Shown here in pieces: positions 9,778 through 18,994 of a stretch of DNA of 64,000 nt. Made by a program: the position numbers and the translations under genes. Under the pieces are notes generated by a model, which worked only from the letters and a program-made list of their open reading frames with translations, was not told the origin of the DNA and ran no database searches. Source of the DNA: Pseudomonas tritici. GTDB taxonomy: Bacteria; Pseudomonadota; Gammaproteobacteria; Pseudomonadales; Pseudomonadaceae. The stretch spans positions 5,383,501 through 5,447,500 of the forward strand of contig NZ_CP077084.1 of assembly GCF_014268275.3 (NCBI RefSeq), written 5' to 3'. Numbering within the stretch: position 1 is the stretch's first letter; each line of letters opens with the position of its first letter.

Positions 9778-10395
9778 TTACAGAACGTCGAGCAGTTCGA
9801 CGTCGAACACCAGAACGCTGTGCGGCGGGATGCTGCCAACGCCTTGAGCGCCGTAAGCCAGTTCGCTTGGCACGTACAGGCGCCATTTGCTGCCGGCATT
9901 CATCAGTTGCAGGGCTTCAGTCCAGCCAGCGATCACGCCGCCAACCGGGAATTCTGCAGGCTGGCCGCGCTCGTAGGAGCTGTCGAACACAGTGCCGTCG
10001 ATCAGGGTGCCGTGGTAGTGAGTACGCACTTGGTCTTCACGGGTTGGCTTGGCGCCATCACCTGCGGTCAGCACTTCGAATTGCAGGCCGGAAGCCAGGG
10101 TGGTGATGCCATCACGCTTGGCGTTTTCAGCCAGGAACGCCAGGCCGGCGCCCGCTGCAGCTTCAGCCTTGGCAGCCGCTTCGGCTTGCATGATTTCGCG
10201 GATCACTTTGAAGCTGGCGGCCATCTGCTCTTGGTCCACACGGCTTGGCTTGCCGGCGAAGGCGTCGGTCAGGCCGGCCAGGATCGCGTCCAGGCTCACG
10301 CCCGGCGGCGGGTTGTCGCGCAGTTGGTCACCCAACTGACGGCCAATACCGTAGCTGACGCGGGTTTCGTCGGTGGACAGATTAACTTCGGACAT
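9778..10395 (-). CDS. fklB: FKBP-type peptidyl-prolyl cis-trans isomerase
   Basis: A 205-residue two-domain isomerase. Residues 1-~95 are the helical N-terminal dimerisation domain (SYGIGRQLGDQLRDN, DAILAGLTDAFAGKP). The C-terminal FKBP domain has VRTHYHGTLIDGTVFDSSYE, GVIAGWTEALQLM and RLYVPSELAYG. There is no signal peptide, so it is probably cytoplasmic like FklB rather than periplasmic FkpA. It helps protein folding at proline bonds. It is convergent with the Fur-box gene. Confidence 0.93.
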   Translation of the reverse strand: MSEVNLSTDETRVSYGIGRQLGDQLRDNPPPGVSLDAILAGLTDAFAGKPSRVDQEQMAASFKVIREIMQAEAAAKAEAAAGAGLAFLAENAKRDGITTLASGLQFEVLTAGDGAKPTREDQVRTHYHGTLIDGTVFDSSYERGQPAEFPVGGVIAGWTEALQLMNAGSKWRLYVPSELAYGAQGVGSIPPHSVLVFDVELLDVL

Positions 10396-10599
10396 GAAGA
10401 GGCTCCGCTGTAGGAAGACACCGAAAAAGCTGCATGAGCGCTGCGCTTCCCGTGTCCTCCAGAACTAAAAGGGCCAGCAGACTAGCACAGAAAACCTGCC
10501 CCTGATGAGCCCACCCCTGCCCCCTAGCTATCTACCGCTGCGCCGCCCGGGCGTCACCTCATGCTGAGGATTCACTTCATCATCATGAGGACTGTGCCG

Positions 10600-13500
10600 A
10601 TGAGCACCCTGACCGAACCCACCCTTGAGCAGCTCGAGACCCAACTGCTCGAGATCGACCCGACACTGCGCGGCCAGACGCTGCGCCCCGTCCAATTACC
10701 ACACACGCTCCAGGCGTTGGAAAAAGTGAACGCCACGCTCAAGCAAGCCAACGCGGCTTTCTTCACCCAGGCCCGCGCGCTCTACAACGGCCTTGCCGAA
10801 GACGACACCTCGCTCGCGCGCCTGAAAACCAATCTAGACCAGCAACTGCAAACCCTGGATGAAACCAGCCGCGTGGATGGCCAGGGCCGCAAGGCCTACA
10901 TGACCTATACCGCCGGCAGCACCGCGCTGGAACAGGAAGCGCGCCTCAACGCCAAGGACTACCTGCTCACACCGTCCGACCAGCGCATGGTGGAAGACTG
11001 CTCCCGCGGCCCGGCGTTCCGTCCAGGCATGTATGCCCTGACGTTCACCTATCAGGAACAGACCGTGGCCTTTGCCGGCGCCTTCGTGCTCACGCGCCAG
11101 GCCAGCCCCGTGGTGAACGACTTGACCTCCGGCGAGCCGGTCGGTCCGGTGCTGCTTTTCATGCCATCCCGTGGCCTGGAACCCTTCGACTCGTTGCACG
11201 ACCTCGACCAGGGCCTGCTGACAATCATGGCAACCGCCACCGACCGGGACGTGCTCACTCGCCACTTGCCTGTGGCTTATCAACATTTGGACAGCGCCGG
11301 TATCTGGCCCCTGGAACTGCAACCGATCACCGACCAGCCGCTGTTCGAATTCAGCTACCAGGCGCTGCTGGACAAACGCAGCCTCGACATCGAGGCCGCC
11401 CTGGCGAACCACACGCCTGCCACGCGGGTTCCATTGCTGGACGCCGCCATTCAGGCGGCGCTGCCCGACCTCTCCGAACGCCTGGAATTTCGCGCCCAAC
11501 GCCTGCTGGAACAAGCCCTCTACAACCGTTTGCCCGTCTGGTTCCGCAATGCCGCAGCGACTGACCAACACGCGTTGATCGCGAAACTGGCGGACTACAA
11601 TCAGGCCCGCCAGTTATTCCTCGACCTGTTCGGCCCCGCCGCCACACCACAGGCCCTGGCGCACTACCAACTGGTAGAGCGGCTGGCAGACGACCTGGAT
11701 ATCCACGACCTCGATCCGCATCAACTGCACATCACCACCCAGCGCAAGGTCGCCCTCGCCGGCGACTATGCACAACGCCATAACCTGGTGGCGTTGTCAT
11801 TGGCAGGCCTGCACACCGACGACGGGTTGCCTGGCTCCGACTTCCTGCATCGCAGCCAACTCACCTACGCCGACACGCCGTTGCAGGGGGATCATGCCCA
11901 ACTGACTCCGCACGTGCTGGCCCTCCTGTTACAAGACCTGCATCCGCGCCTGGACTTTGCCGCCGAGCAAAAAAGCATGCTCGGTACGCCTGAAATCAAA
12001 CAGGCGACAAGGACGCTGCTCGATCAACGCCTGCTCACGCTGGCGAGCCTCGCCAGGCTCCAGGGCCATCTGGACCCGGCCGATTACCGGCGCTTCGAAC
12101 AACTGCGCGCCAATCTTCATCCGCACCTGCGGGCGCAACCGGTGCTGGTCCATGGCGCGCAACTCAAAGACCTGTGGGTACTGCGCGACGAAGATGCCAG
12201 CGGCCAGGTCAAGCGCCTGCTGCTATGCACACCCGAAGCCCCGCGCGCTCGGCAGTTCATGGCCTTCGACAGCCTGCGGGAATGCCAGGCCCACATCATC
12301 GGCTGGGCGGATGAAGCGTCCGGGGCGATGCGTGACTATGTGATCCAGCAAGTCCCCGTGCGCTTTCGTCCCAAGATGGCGACCTTCCTGAACAACCTGA
12401 GCTTTAAGCCAGGGGACAACGAGTATCAGGAAGTCACCTTCGGCCCGGCGTGTAACCATACGGACTGCCTGGACGCGATGGTCGCCCATTGGCTCGAATC
12501 CCAGGCGCTGGACGACTACCAGCACAGCAGCCCACCCTGGTATCGAGCGGCGTCGGCAGCCGACCGAATCAAACTCACCAGCCTGGCCGAAGATGCCCAG
12601 GGCGCACAACGCGCCTACGATGCCCGGCCCGATTCGGAGGCGCGCCTGCCGACCTTTGAGGCGTATGTGCATGAACACGCCAAAGCCAGCCTCAATCGGC
12701 TGTTGGGGCGTAAGCAGAATGATGTCGATCCAGACACGGTTTTCGTCTACTCGCCCAAGCCGCTGCTGGGGCCGAAAACCGAAATGCCCTACACGCAGTT
12801 GTACCGCGACGGTTACGAAGACGGCGTGGGGTTCCTCGACGAAAAATTCTCCGCCAGCGCCACTTTCCGCGGCCTGGCTGGCGTGGACCTGAGCCCGCTG
12901 ACCGCGCAGAACGTGGCCCGCTCAGTGACTGGGGTGTGGATCGGCCAGCGCTACACCGATCAGGTCCGTCTGCAACTGCAAGTCGATAGCCAGGGCTATG
13001 CCGAACGGCGCAACGCCATCCTGAAGATCAACCAACTGCAGATGAAAGGCGCGGCCCTTGAGTCGCGCCTGCAAGGCCATATCGCCAGTGTCGACCTCGC
13101 CTGGCTGGAGCGCGCCATCGATGGCCTGGGCGACACGGCCGTCAGCCAACGCAACAGCTACCGCGTGCACCGCGTATTCATCGACGGTGAATGGGTGATC
13201 GGCAACTACCTGTTCAGTCACGCCGACAACCCTACGCTGCTCTATACCCCGAACGCTCCAGATGGCATCAGTTTTCGCGAGGCCAGGCTGTTCAACTATC
13301 TGCTCAAGCAGGTCGACGGCATGCCGGCCTACTTCTGTGGGCGCGTGCCGACGCAGTCCCGATCGCGGGTCAGCGGATTTCTGGAGAGCGTGCGCAACGG
13401 CCTGCCCAGTGATATCAACCGCACGACGCCAAGCCCGGCCCGCTATGACGCGATCGCCCACGCGCCCCCCCTGGCCGATCTGCGCCATGAGTTCTACAAC

Positions 13501-16269
13501 ATGGCGCTGCAACGCAAGATCGACGACGTCAACGCCACGACGGGCAACCGCACGCAGATGATCACCGGCATTCTCTGGACCTGCGTGGAATGGCTGACCG
13601 CCGTCGCCACGATCCCATTCCCGCCCCTGAGCCTGAGCCTGGGCGGCCTGCTGGCATTCAAGGACGCCATGCTGGCGCTCAACGCCTATCAGCAGCGCGA
13701 CAAAGGCATGGCGCTGCAGCACTTTCTCGGTTACTTGCTTAACAGCGGCGGTGCCTTGCTGTTTGATTACCGCCAGGTTCTAAAGGGGACGTTCAATTTG
13801 CTGTCGCCCCTGCGTCCGTTGATTCCCGCCAGCAAGCAGGCCCTGAAAACCGCGGCACTCAAACCACTCAAAAGCACCGTGCCACCCGGCCTGCAACCCG
13901 CGCTGTTTGACGGCCAGACGCTATGGGCCGCGCAAAAGCCGGATGCGCTGGGACGGCATTTGCTTTACCGCCTGGACGCTTCGACGGGCGAGTATCGCTC
14001 GACAGCGCGTTTGGTCAGTCAGGACGCCAAGGGCCGTTGGACGCGCTCAGGCATGGCCGGCGGCGGACGCACGAGATATGAAAAGCTGCCGGAAGACGCC
14101 GAAAACCCGCTTGCCCCGTATGAGATCGCCCGCGACCAAAGCAAGAATTTGCGCACCGTGCTGGCGCCGGACTTCCTCAAGGAACAGACCGATTGGGGTT
14201 CCGGCCTGGACTTCGCCGCCCGTGCCAGTGCCAGCACAGCACTGGCGCCACTCAAAGAGGCCTACCCCGCGCAGGTACAGCGGTTGAGCGCGGATGCCGA
14301 AGCCTTCTTCCAGGCGCTTGGCCCGCGTCCTGCACGGCCCGCCAAGCCGACATTCGCACCCGACGCCGCCCACGCTGACATTTTGCAAAACCTGTTCACG
14401 CCGCAAAAACGCCTGATTATCGGCGCCCACAACAACTCCATCGCCAGCAAGCAATTGCTTATCGAGAACATGCCAGCCCTGGCGGAGAAAGGCTTGAAGC
14501 GCCTGTACATCGAAAACCTGCCAGCGGATATTTTCCGCAGCAAATTGCAGGTCCTGAATAAGCAGGTCAAAGGCGATATCGCCCGCGCACTCAAACAGGT
14601 GGAGGCGCACCTGGCCAACGTCGACGTGGCGCTCGGGCTGCACCGCCAAGCGCCCTTCAGTTACCGCCAACTGATGCTCAGCGCCCACCGCCACAACGTC
14701 GCAGTGGAGGGGTTAGATGGTTCGGCGTCATATCATCTGGAACAGGTATTGGCCCTGGGGGAAGGCGAGCGCCTTATCCCCCGCGCCAGCAAGCTCAGGA
14801 ACTTCTATTCCCACAAAGTCATGGAGCGCGACGCGGCGGATGGGTGGATCGCGTTGGTCGAGCAAAATCGCCTTGGCACCTATGAGCAAGTGGCAGGCCT
14901 GGCCGACCTGCAGAACACCCTGGCCCTGCGCATCGCGGACGCAGCTCCGGGCCAACCGACGGGCATCTGGCCCGATGCAAATGTCGCCACCCAGGCGCGC
15001 GGTGACTACCGGCTGGCGCTGCCCACCGCTCATCACGTCCTCGCACAACAAGGTACATCGCGATTGTCGCAGGTCGGGATGGTGGCGACGCATTTCAATG
15101 AGTTCGATATCCCGCAGCATTTCCACGCGGACATCATGCAAATAGCCGGCGAGCCTCGCGGGTTGGACCCTCGCTACACGTCGCTGAACCTGGCCGCACC
15201 GCAAAAAGAGGCACTGCGAAGCTTTACTCAGATACGCAAAAAACTGCATGACCGTGCCAGCAGTTTTCTCGACACGTATACCCCCGCGGCGCGGCCATCC
15301 TTGGCTCATCTGACCACCGCAAACACCGAGACGGATTTCATCGAGCAGGTGTACAAATTCAAGCTGGGCCTGGTGATCGGCGAAGTGCATTCGGCGGTAT
15401 CGCCCAAGCAATTTCTGATCAAACACATGAAGTGGCTGAAGAAGCAGGGCGTCAAGACCCTCTATGTGGAACACCTGCTGACAGACATGCACCAGGCGCA
15501 ATTGGAGAGTTTCCATAGCACCTTGAAGATGCCTGATCGTTTGCAACGCTACCTGAAGGCACAGGACCAGGGCCATATGTGGCGCTACACCGGCCCCAAC
15601 ACCTACACCAATGTACTGGCCGCCGCCAATAAGTACGGGCTCCGCATTCGGGCGCTGGACTGCACTGCCAGCTACCACACCAAGGGCATTGGCGACGCCA
15701 GCGAGCGCAATACCTTGTTCAGTTATTTCGCCAACGAAGTGATCAAGGCCGACCAGGCAGCACAAGGCGCGCACAAGTGGGTGGCGCTGATGGGCACGGC
15801 GCATACCGACACCTATTTTCTTGTGCCGGGCATCGCGCAATTGCAGGACGCCATCAGCCTGCATATCCACGATGTAGCGCCAAGCCTTGCGAAAGCGCTG
15901 CATCTCGGCGCTTGGGAAACGGCTGACGAAGCGGGTGGAATGGCCCTGCGCAGTGACTTCAAGCTGAGCGTAGGACTACCCGGAAAACCGCTGCCACCGC
16001 CAGTACCACGGGCTGATCGCAGCACACTCAAACTGGCCGGCGAGTTCCTGATCGAGCGGCCCTCGGCGACTGAAATCTACCTGGTGCATCGTTCCAGGAA
16101 TGAAGGTGTCGTAACCACCGCCATTCAAATCGACGACCGTGGGCGCTACTTCATTGACCGTTGGGATCGGCTCAAGGAACAACGTTTTCTGTACTTGGCG
16201 CAATTGATCGAGGCACTCAAGAGCCATCCGCCGCTGGGCATCGGGCCGGGTTTGCGCGCGGTCACCTGA
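10600..16269 (+). CDS. Giant dermonecrotic-toxin-like protein with tandem TIKI/ChaN-type domains
   Basis: About 1889 residues. The first ~1100 resemble the dermonecrotic toxin (DUF6543-type) proteins that pseudomonads carry as large orphan genes, with one hydrophobic region near residues 988-1030 (WLTAVATIPFPPLSLSLGG) that could insert in a membrane. Two related domains follow. The second (from about 1585) has GEVHSAVSPKQFLIKHM, TLYVEHL and ALMGTAHTDTY, fitting the TIKI/EreA/ChaN superfamily, to which the C2 domain of Pasteurella toxin has been linked. The first (from about 1270) has GAHN in place of GEVH and lacks the GTAH motif. There is no signal peptide. ATG 10600 is chosen for its GAGGA site; in-frame ATGs at 10561 and 10585 exist. 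Target and secretion route are unknown, and no immunity gene is recognisable next to it. Confidence 0.75.
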   Translation: MSTLTEPTLEQLETQLLEIDPTLRGQTLRPVQLPHTLQALEKVNATLKQANAAFFTQARALYNGLAEDDTSLARLKTNLDQQLQTLDETSRVDGQGRKAYMTYTAGSTALEQEARLNAKDYLLTPSDQRMVEDCSRGPAFRPGMYALTFTYQEQTVAFAGAFVLTRQASPVVNDLTSGEPVGPVLLFMPSRGLEPFDSLHDLDQGLLTIMATATDRDVLTRHLPVAYQHLDSAGIWPLELQPITDQPLFEFSYQALLDKRSLDIEAALANHTPATRVPLLDAAIQAALPDLSERLEFRAQRLLEQALYNRLPVWFRNAAATDQHALIAKLADYNQARQLFLDLFGPAATPQALAHYQLVERLADDLDIHDLDPHQLHITTQRKVALAGDYAQRHNLVALSLAGLHTDDGLPGSDFLHRSQLTYADTPLQGDHAQLTPHVLALLLQDLHPRLDFAAEQKSMLGTPEIKQATRTLLDQRLLTLASLARLQGHLDPADYRRFEQLRANLHPHLRAQPVLVHGAQLKDLWVLRDEDASGQVKRLLLCTPEAPRARQFMAFDSLRECQAHIIGWADEASGAMRDYVIQQVPVRFRPKMATFLNNLSFKPGDNEYQEVTFGPACNHTDCLDAMVAHWLESQALDDYQHSSPPWYRAASAADRIKLTSLAEDAQGAQRAYDARPDSEARLPTFEAYVHEHAKASLNRLLGRKQNDVDPDTVFVYSPKPLLGPKTEMPYTQLYRDGYEDGVGFLDEKFSASATFRGLAGVDLSPLTAQNVARSVTGVWIGQRYTDQVRLQLQVDSQGYAERRNAILKINQLQMKGAALESRLQGHIASVDLAWLERAIDGLGDTAVSQRNSYRVHRVFIDGEWVIGNYLFSHADNPTLLYTPNAPDGISFREARLFNYLLKQVDGMPAYFCGRVPTQSRSRVSGFLESVRNGLPSDINRTTPSPARYDAIAHAPPLADLRHEFYNMALQRKIDDVNATTGNRTQMITGILWTCVEWLTAVATIPFPPLSLSLGGLLAFKDAMLALNAYQQRDKGMALQHFLGYLLNSGGALLFDYRQVLKGTFNLLSPLRPLIPASKQALKTAALKPLKSTVPPGLQPALFDGQTLWAAQKPDALGRHLLYRLDASTGEYRSTARLVSQDAKGRWTRSGMAGGGRTRYEKLPEDAENPLAPYEIARDQSKNLRTVLAPDFLKEQTDWGSGLDFAARASASTALAPLKEAYPAQVQRLSADAEAFFQALGPRPARPAKPTFAPDAAHADILQNLFTPQKRLIIGAHNNSIASKQLLIENMPALAEKGLKRLYIENLPADIFRSKLQVLNKQVKGDIARALKQVEAHLANVDVALGLHRQAPFSYRQLMLSAHRHNVAVEGLDGSASYHLEQVLALGEGERLIPRASKLRNFYSHKVMERDAADGWIALVEQNRLGTYEQVAGLADLQNTLALRIADAAPGQPTGIWPDANVATQARGDYRLALPTAHHVLAQQGTSRLSQVGMVATHFNEFDIPQHFHADIMQIAGEPRGLDPRYTSLNLAAPQKEALRSFTQIRKKLHDRASSFLDTYTPAARPSLAHLTTANTETDFIEQVYKFKLGLVIGEVHSAVSPKQFLIKHMKWLKKQGVKTLYVEHLLTDMHQAQLESFHSTLKMPDRLQRYLKAQDQGHMWRYTGPNTYTNVLAAANKYGLRIRALDCTASYHTKGIGDASERNTLFSYFANEVIKADQAAQGAHKWVALMGTAHTDTYFLVPGIAQLQDAISLHIHDVAPSLAKALHLGAWETADEAGGMALRSDFKLSVGLPGKPLPPPVPRADRSTLKLAGEFLIERPSATEIYLVHRSRNEGVVTTAIQIDDRGRYFIDRWDRLKEQRFLYLAQLIEALKSHPPLGIGPGLRAVT

Positions 16270-16280
16270 GCCACGCCACA

Positions 16281-16314
16281 CGGCCCCGCCCAATGCCAGG
16301 GGCGGGGCCGTTTT
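16281..16314 (+). terminator. Strong rho-independent terminator after the toxin gene
   Basis: CGGCCCCGCC and GGCGGGGCCG form a perfect 10-base-pair GC stem with a 10-base loop, followed by TTTT. It lies 12 bases after the stop codon. Confidence 0.9.
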
Positions 16315-16446
16315 CGACCGCCGAGTCATTCGGGCGACGAAAGTATTTCAGGTTCACACATTGCCGCCGATACAGGCCTACATAACTCGGCTGGCCCCAA
16401 CAACAACACCGTCCAGCACACCGAAATCATTCTTGCGGAGTATTCG

Positions 16447-18366
16447 ATGAACAGCTGGTTCGGCAACATCAGCGTCAACCTCAAACTCGGCCTGGGCTTT
16501 GGCCTGGTGCTGGTTCTCACCTCGATCCTGGCCCTCACCGGCTGGACCAGCCTGGGCGGCCTGATCGACCGCAGCAACTGGATGAGCGACATCACCCAGC
16601 TCAACGCCTCCCTGACCAAACTGCGAATCGTGCGCCTGCAGTACATGCTCGCCAACGGCGACGAAGCCGTGGCGCAGAACGTACAGACCAACCTGGACAC
16701 CTTCGTTGCCCAGCAACAGAAACTGCTGGACAGCTTCAAGAGCCCGGAAAACCTCAAGCTGCTCAACGAGCAGAAATCCATCATCACCGCTTATCAGCAA
16801 TCGCTGAACAAAATGCGTGAGGCTTACCGTAACGGCAACGCCTCGCGCCAGTTGATGGGCGACAAGGCCGACATTGCCAATGCACAAATCAATGCGCTGG
16901 AGTCCAGCGTGAAGCAGATGCCTGACAGTTCGGAGCGCTTCGCACAGTTCCAGGCCGTCGCCGATGCCAAGATGCAATTCCAGTTGGCCCGCTACGAAGT
17001 GCGCGGCTACACCGGCAACGTCAACCCGGACACCGAAGCCCGCGCCGCCGAGCAAATCGAAAAAGCCATTGCAGGCTTGAAAGGCCTGAATACTGCCTTT
17101 GGCACCAGCCAGCAAAGCGCATTGACCGCATTGGAAACAGCCTTGGGTGCCTATCGCAGCGCCGTGCAAAACTACAAGGCCGCCAACGCCAACATCGTGT
17201 CCGCCCGTGCCGAGATGACCACCCAGGGCGCCGATATCGTTACGATCAGCGACAAATTGTATGAGATCCAACTGACCCGTCGCGACGCCGAAAGCGCCCA
17301 GGCCCGCAGCCTGCAGTTGATCAGCACACTGCTGGCGCTGCTGGTCGGCGTTATCGCCGCGTGGGTCATCACTCGCCAGATCACTCGCCCGATCCAGGAC
17401 ACCCTGGCCGTGGTGGAACGCATTGCCTCCGGCGACCTGAGCCACAACATCCAAGTGACCCGTCGCGATGAACTGGGTGTGCTGCAACAAGGCATCCAGC
17501 GCATGGGCACCACCTTGCGTGAGTTGATCAGCGGCATTCGCGACGGCGTGACGCAGATCGCCAGCGCCGCCGAGGAACTGTCGGCCGTGACCGAGCAGAC
17601 CAGCGCTGGTGTGAACAGCCAGAAAATCGAGACCGACCAGGTCGCCACCGCGATGCACGAAATGACCGCCACCGTGCAGGAAGTGGCACGCAACGCCGAG
17701 CAAGCCTCCCTGGCCGCGGCCGATGCCGACGGCCAAGCCCGCGCCGGCGACAAAGTGGTCGCCGAGGCCATTGCCCAGATCGAGCGCCTGGCCGCTGAAG
17801 TGGCGCGCTCCACCGACGCCATGACCCATCTGCAACAAGAGAGCAACAAGATCGGCAGCGTGATGGACGTGATCAAGGCCGTGGCCGAACAGACCAACCT
17901 GCTGGCCCTCAACGCGGCGATTGAAGCAGCGCGTGCCGGTGAAGCCGGTCGTGGGTTTGCCGTGGTGGCCGATGAAGTGCGCGGCCTGGCCCAGCGCACC
18001 CAGAAATCCACTGAAGAAATCGAAGGCCTGGTCGCCGGCTTGCAGAACGGTACTCAGCAAGTCGCCGCGGTGATGAACAACAGCCGCAACCTCACCGACA
18101 GCAGCGTCGAGCTGACACGCAAGGCTGGCGTGTCCCTGGAAAACATCACCCGAACGGTGTCGAACATCCAGTCGATGAACCAGCAGATTGCCGCAGCGGC
18201 CGAGCAGCAAAGCGCGGTGGCTGAAGAAATCAGCCGCAGCATTGTGAATGTGCGCGATGTGTCGGAGCAGACGGCGACGGCGAGTGATGAGACGGCCAAG
18301 TCGAGTGTGGAACTGGCGCGGTTGGGTAGCCAGTTGCAGCAGATGGTCAGCCACTTCCGGGTTTAA
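16447..18366 (+). CDS. Methyl-accepting chemotaxis receptor, HBM sensor type (McpS-like)
   Basis: A 639-residue transmembrane chemoreceptor. TM1 spans about residues 12-34 ([20 protein letters not shown]). The periplasmic region (~35-288) is all-helical, and together with the [16 protein letters not shown] start it recalls the helical bimodular (HBM) domain of P. putida McpS, a receptor for TCA-cycle acids. TM2 is near 290-310 ([18 protein letters not shown]), then HAMP. The signalling hairpin tip is visible in [20 protein letters not shown]. It signals to CheA. Ligand is by analogy only. The gene stands alone. Confidence 0.88.
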   Translation: MNSWFGNISVNLKLGLGFGLVLVLTSILALTGWTSLGGLIDRSNWMSDITQLNASLTKLRIVRLQYMLANGDEAVAQNVQTNLDTFVAQQQKLLDSFKSPENLKLLNEQKSIITAYQQSLNKMREAYRNGNASRQLMGDKADIANAQINALESSVKQMPDSSERFAQFQAVADAKMQFQLARYEVRGYTGNVNPDTEARAAEQIEKAIAGLKGLNTAFGTSQQSALTALETALGAYRSAVQNYKAANANIVSARAEMTTQGADIVTISDKLYEIQLTRRDAESAQARSLQLISTLLALLVGVIAAWVITRQITRPIQDTLAVVERIASGDLSHNIQVTRRDELGVLQQGIQRMGTTLRELISGIRDGVTQIASAAEELSAVTEQTSAGVNSQKIETDQVATAMHEMTATVQEVARNAEQASLAAADADGQARAGDKVVAEAIAQIERLAAEVARSTDAMTHLQQESNKIGSVMDVIKAVAEQTNLLALNAAIEAARAGEAGRGFAVVADEVRGLAQRTQKSTEEIEGLVAGLQNGTQQVAAVMNNSRNLTDSSVELTRKAGVSLENITRTVSNIQSMNQQIAAAAEQQSAVAEEISRSIVNVRDVSEQTATASDETAKSSVELARLGSQLQQMVSHFRV

Positions 18367-18376
18367 GAAACCAAAA

Positions 18377-18404
18377 AGCCGCCTCGGCCTAGACCGAAGC
18401 GGCT
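18377..18404. terminator. Bidirectional terminator hairpin between mcp and the small-ORF unit
   Basis: AGCCGCCTCGG (18377-18387) pairs with CCGAAGCGGCT (18394-18404), one mismatch, 6-base loop. On the minus strand it is followed by TTTTT, so it is a better terminator for leftward transcripts. It begins 15 bases after the stop codon of the 32-residue minus-strand ORF. Confidence 0.75.
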
Positions 18405-18418
18405 CCACTTCTCAGACC

Positions 18419-18517
18419 TTAACGGTCATCAAAGCTGTCCCGCAGGAACTTCCATACGTGATAAGCACGCAGGCAGTTCACTACGAGGTTCCATGTACGT
18501 CGTGCAAACTTAAACAT
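18419..18517 (-). CDS. Candidate 32-residue basic small protein
   Basis: A complete short frame on the minus strand starting MFKFARRTWNLVVNCLRAYH and ending KFLRDSFDDR. The ATG at 18517 follows CGGAGGG at good spacing, one of the best ribosome sites in the window. The stop lies 15 bases before a T-run terminator. The peptide is amphipathic and basic with aromatic residues, and could bind membrane or RNA. I recognise no family. Expression is unproven, but start signal, codon use and terminator agree. Confidence 0.5.
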   Translation of the reverse strand: MFKFARRTWNLVVNCLRAYHVWKFLRDSFDDR

Positions 18518-18556
18518 ACTCGGCCCTCCGTAAGTTGGGCCTTACCTCCAGCGCAC

Positions 18557-18631
18557 TTACCGGAACACGTGAGCCTTCAGATGCACGTCAATGCTTCCTT
18601 TGAGGCGGCCGGGTTTATGATCCTTCCACAT
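18557..18631 (-). CDS. Candidate 24-residue ORF, possibly the end of a longer decayed gene
   Basis: ATG at 18631, ending GSIDVHLKAHVFR. The same frame is open back to a stop at 18728-18730 and has Pseudomonas-like codon choice over all 56 codons, but has no ordinary start before the ATG. It may be the 3' part of a broken gene or a tiny gene of its own. The stop is 39 bases upstream of the next ORF's start, so the two could share a transcript. Confidence 0.3.
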   Translation of the reverse strand: MWKDHKPGRLKGSIDVHLKAHVFR

Positions 18632-18815
18632 GTATCCGGCACGGAGTGCAAGTCCGTGGCGGTCGGTCGAAATCTTCGCGTTAACCCAGCCAACCTGTAA
18701 AACGACGAACGTGAAACCGAGCCGATACTAACCCGACCTTCCAGCTGAAGGTGTGACGGTCGGCGCCCGAATACCCGCTTACCCCCTTCAAATCTGTTGC
18801 TACTTTTTACAGATA

Positions 18816-18850
18816 ATACTGATACATCAAAAAATGTAACCGCTCAGTAT
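18816..18850. other. Bulged stem-loop in the small-ORF unit
   Basis: ATACTGATACAT (18816-18827) pairs with ATGTA (18834-18838) plus TCAGTAT (18844-18850), leaving a 5-base bulge and a CAAAAA loop. It overlaps the 3' end of the first 24-residue ORF. Its role (processing, stability, attenuation) is not known. Confidence 0.45.
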
Positions 18851-18901
18851 CAAACCTTGCATGACAGACTTCAGGGGCCTTAATATCGCGATGCACGTCA
18901 T
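18827..18901 (-). CDS. Candidate 24-residue hydrophobic small protein
   Basis: The minus-strand ATG at 18901 follows CAAAGGAGCA, a near-ideal ribosome site but closely spaced. The peptide starts MTCIAILRPLKS and ends in a hydrophobic run (GLILSGYIF), as in some membrane-active peptides. The leader CAAAGGAGCAATGACGTGCA is echoed 290 bases on as CAAAGGAAGCATTGACGTGC, so part of the unit appears duplicated. No family recognised; coding is a hypothesis. Confidence 0.4.
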   Translation of the reverse strand: MTCIAILRPLKSVMQGLILSGYIF

Positions 18902-18944
18902 TGCTCCTTTGAAGCCGCAACCCCAGCCGCAAACTGGGATTGCA

Positions 18945-18975
18945 ATAAAAAACCGCCCTACTAAGGCGGTTTTTT
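18945..18975. terminator. Bidirectional rho-independent terminator
   Basis: AAAAAACCGCC-CTACTAA-GGCGGTTTTTT is symmetrical with A and T runs, so it works both ways. It ends the leftward VOC-gene transcript and isolates the small-ORF unit from it. Confidence 0.9.
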
Positions 18976-18994
18976 ACTGCCTGCGATTTACCCC

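Noticed and set aside
16378..18408. A 676-codon open frame antisense to the chemoreceptor gene
   Set aside because: It is the low-stop complementary frame of a GC-rich gene, with His/Gly-rich composition and no domain; the plus-strand MCP is unmistakable.
18248..18700. Plus-strand frame running from mcp into the small-ORF region
   Set aside because: It begins inside the MCP signalling domain in another frame, has no start signal, and crosses a terminator.
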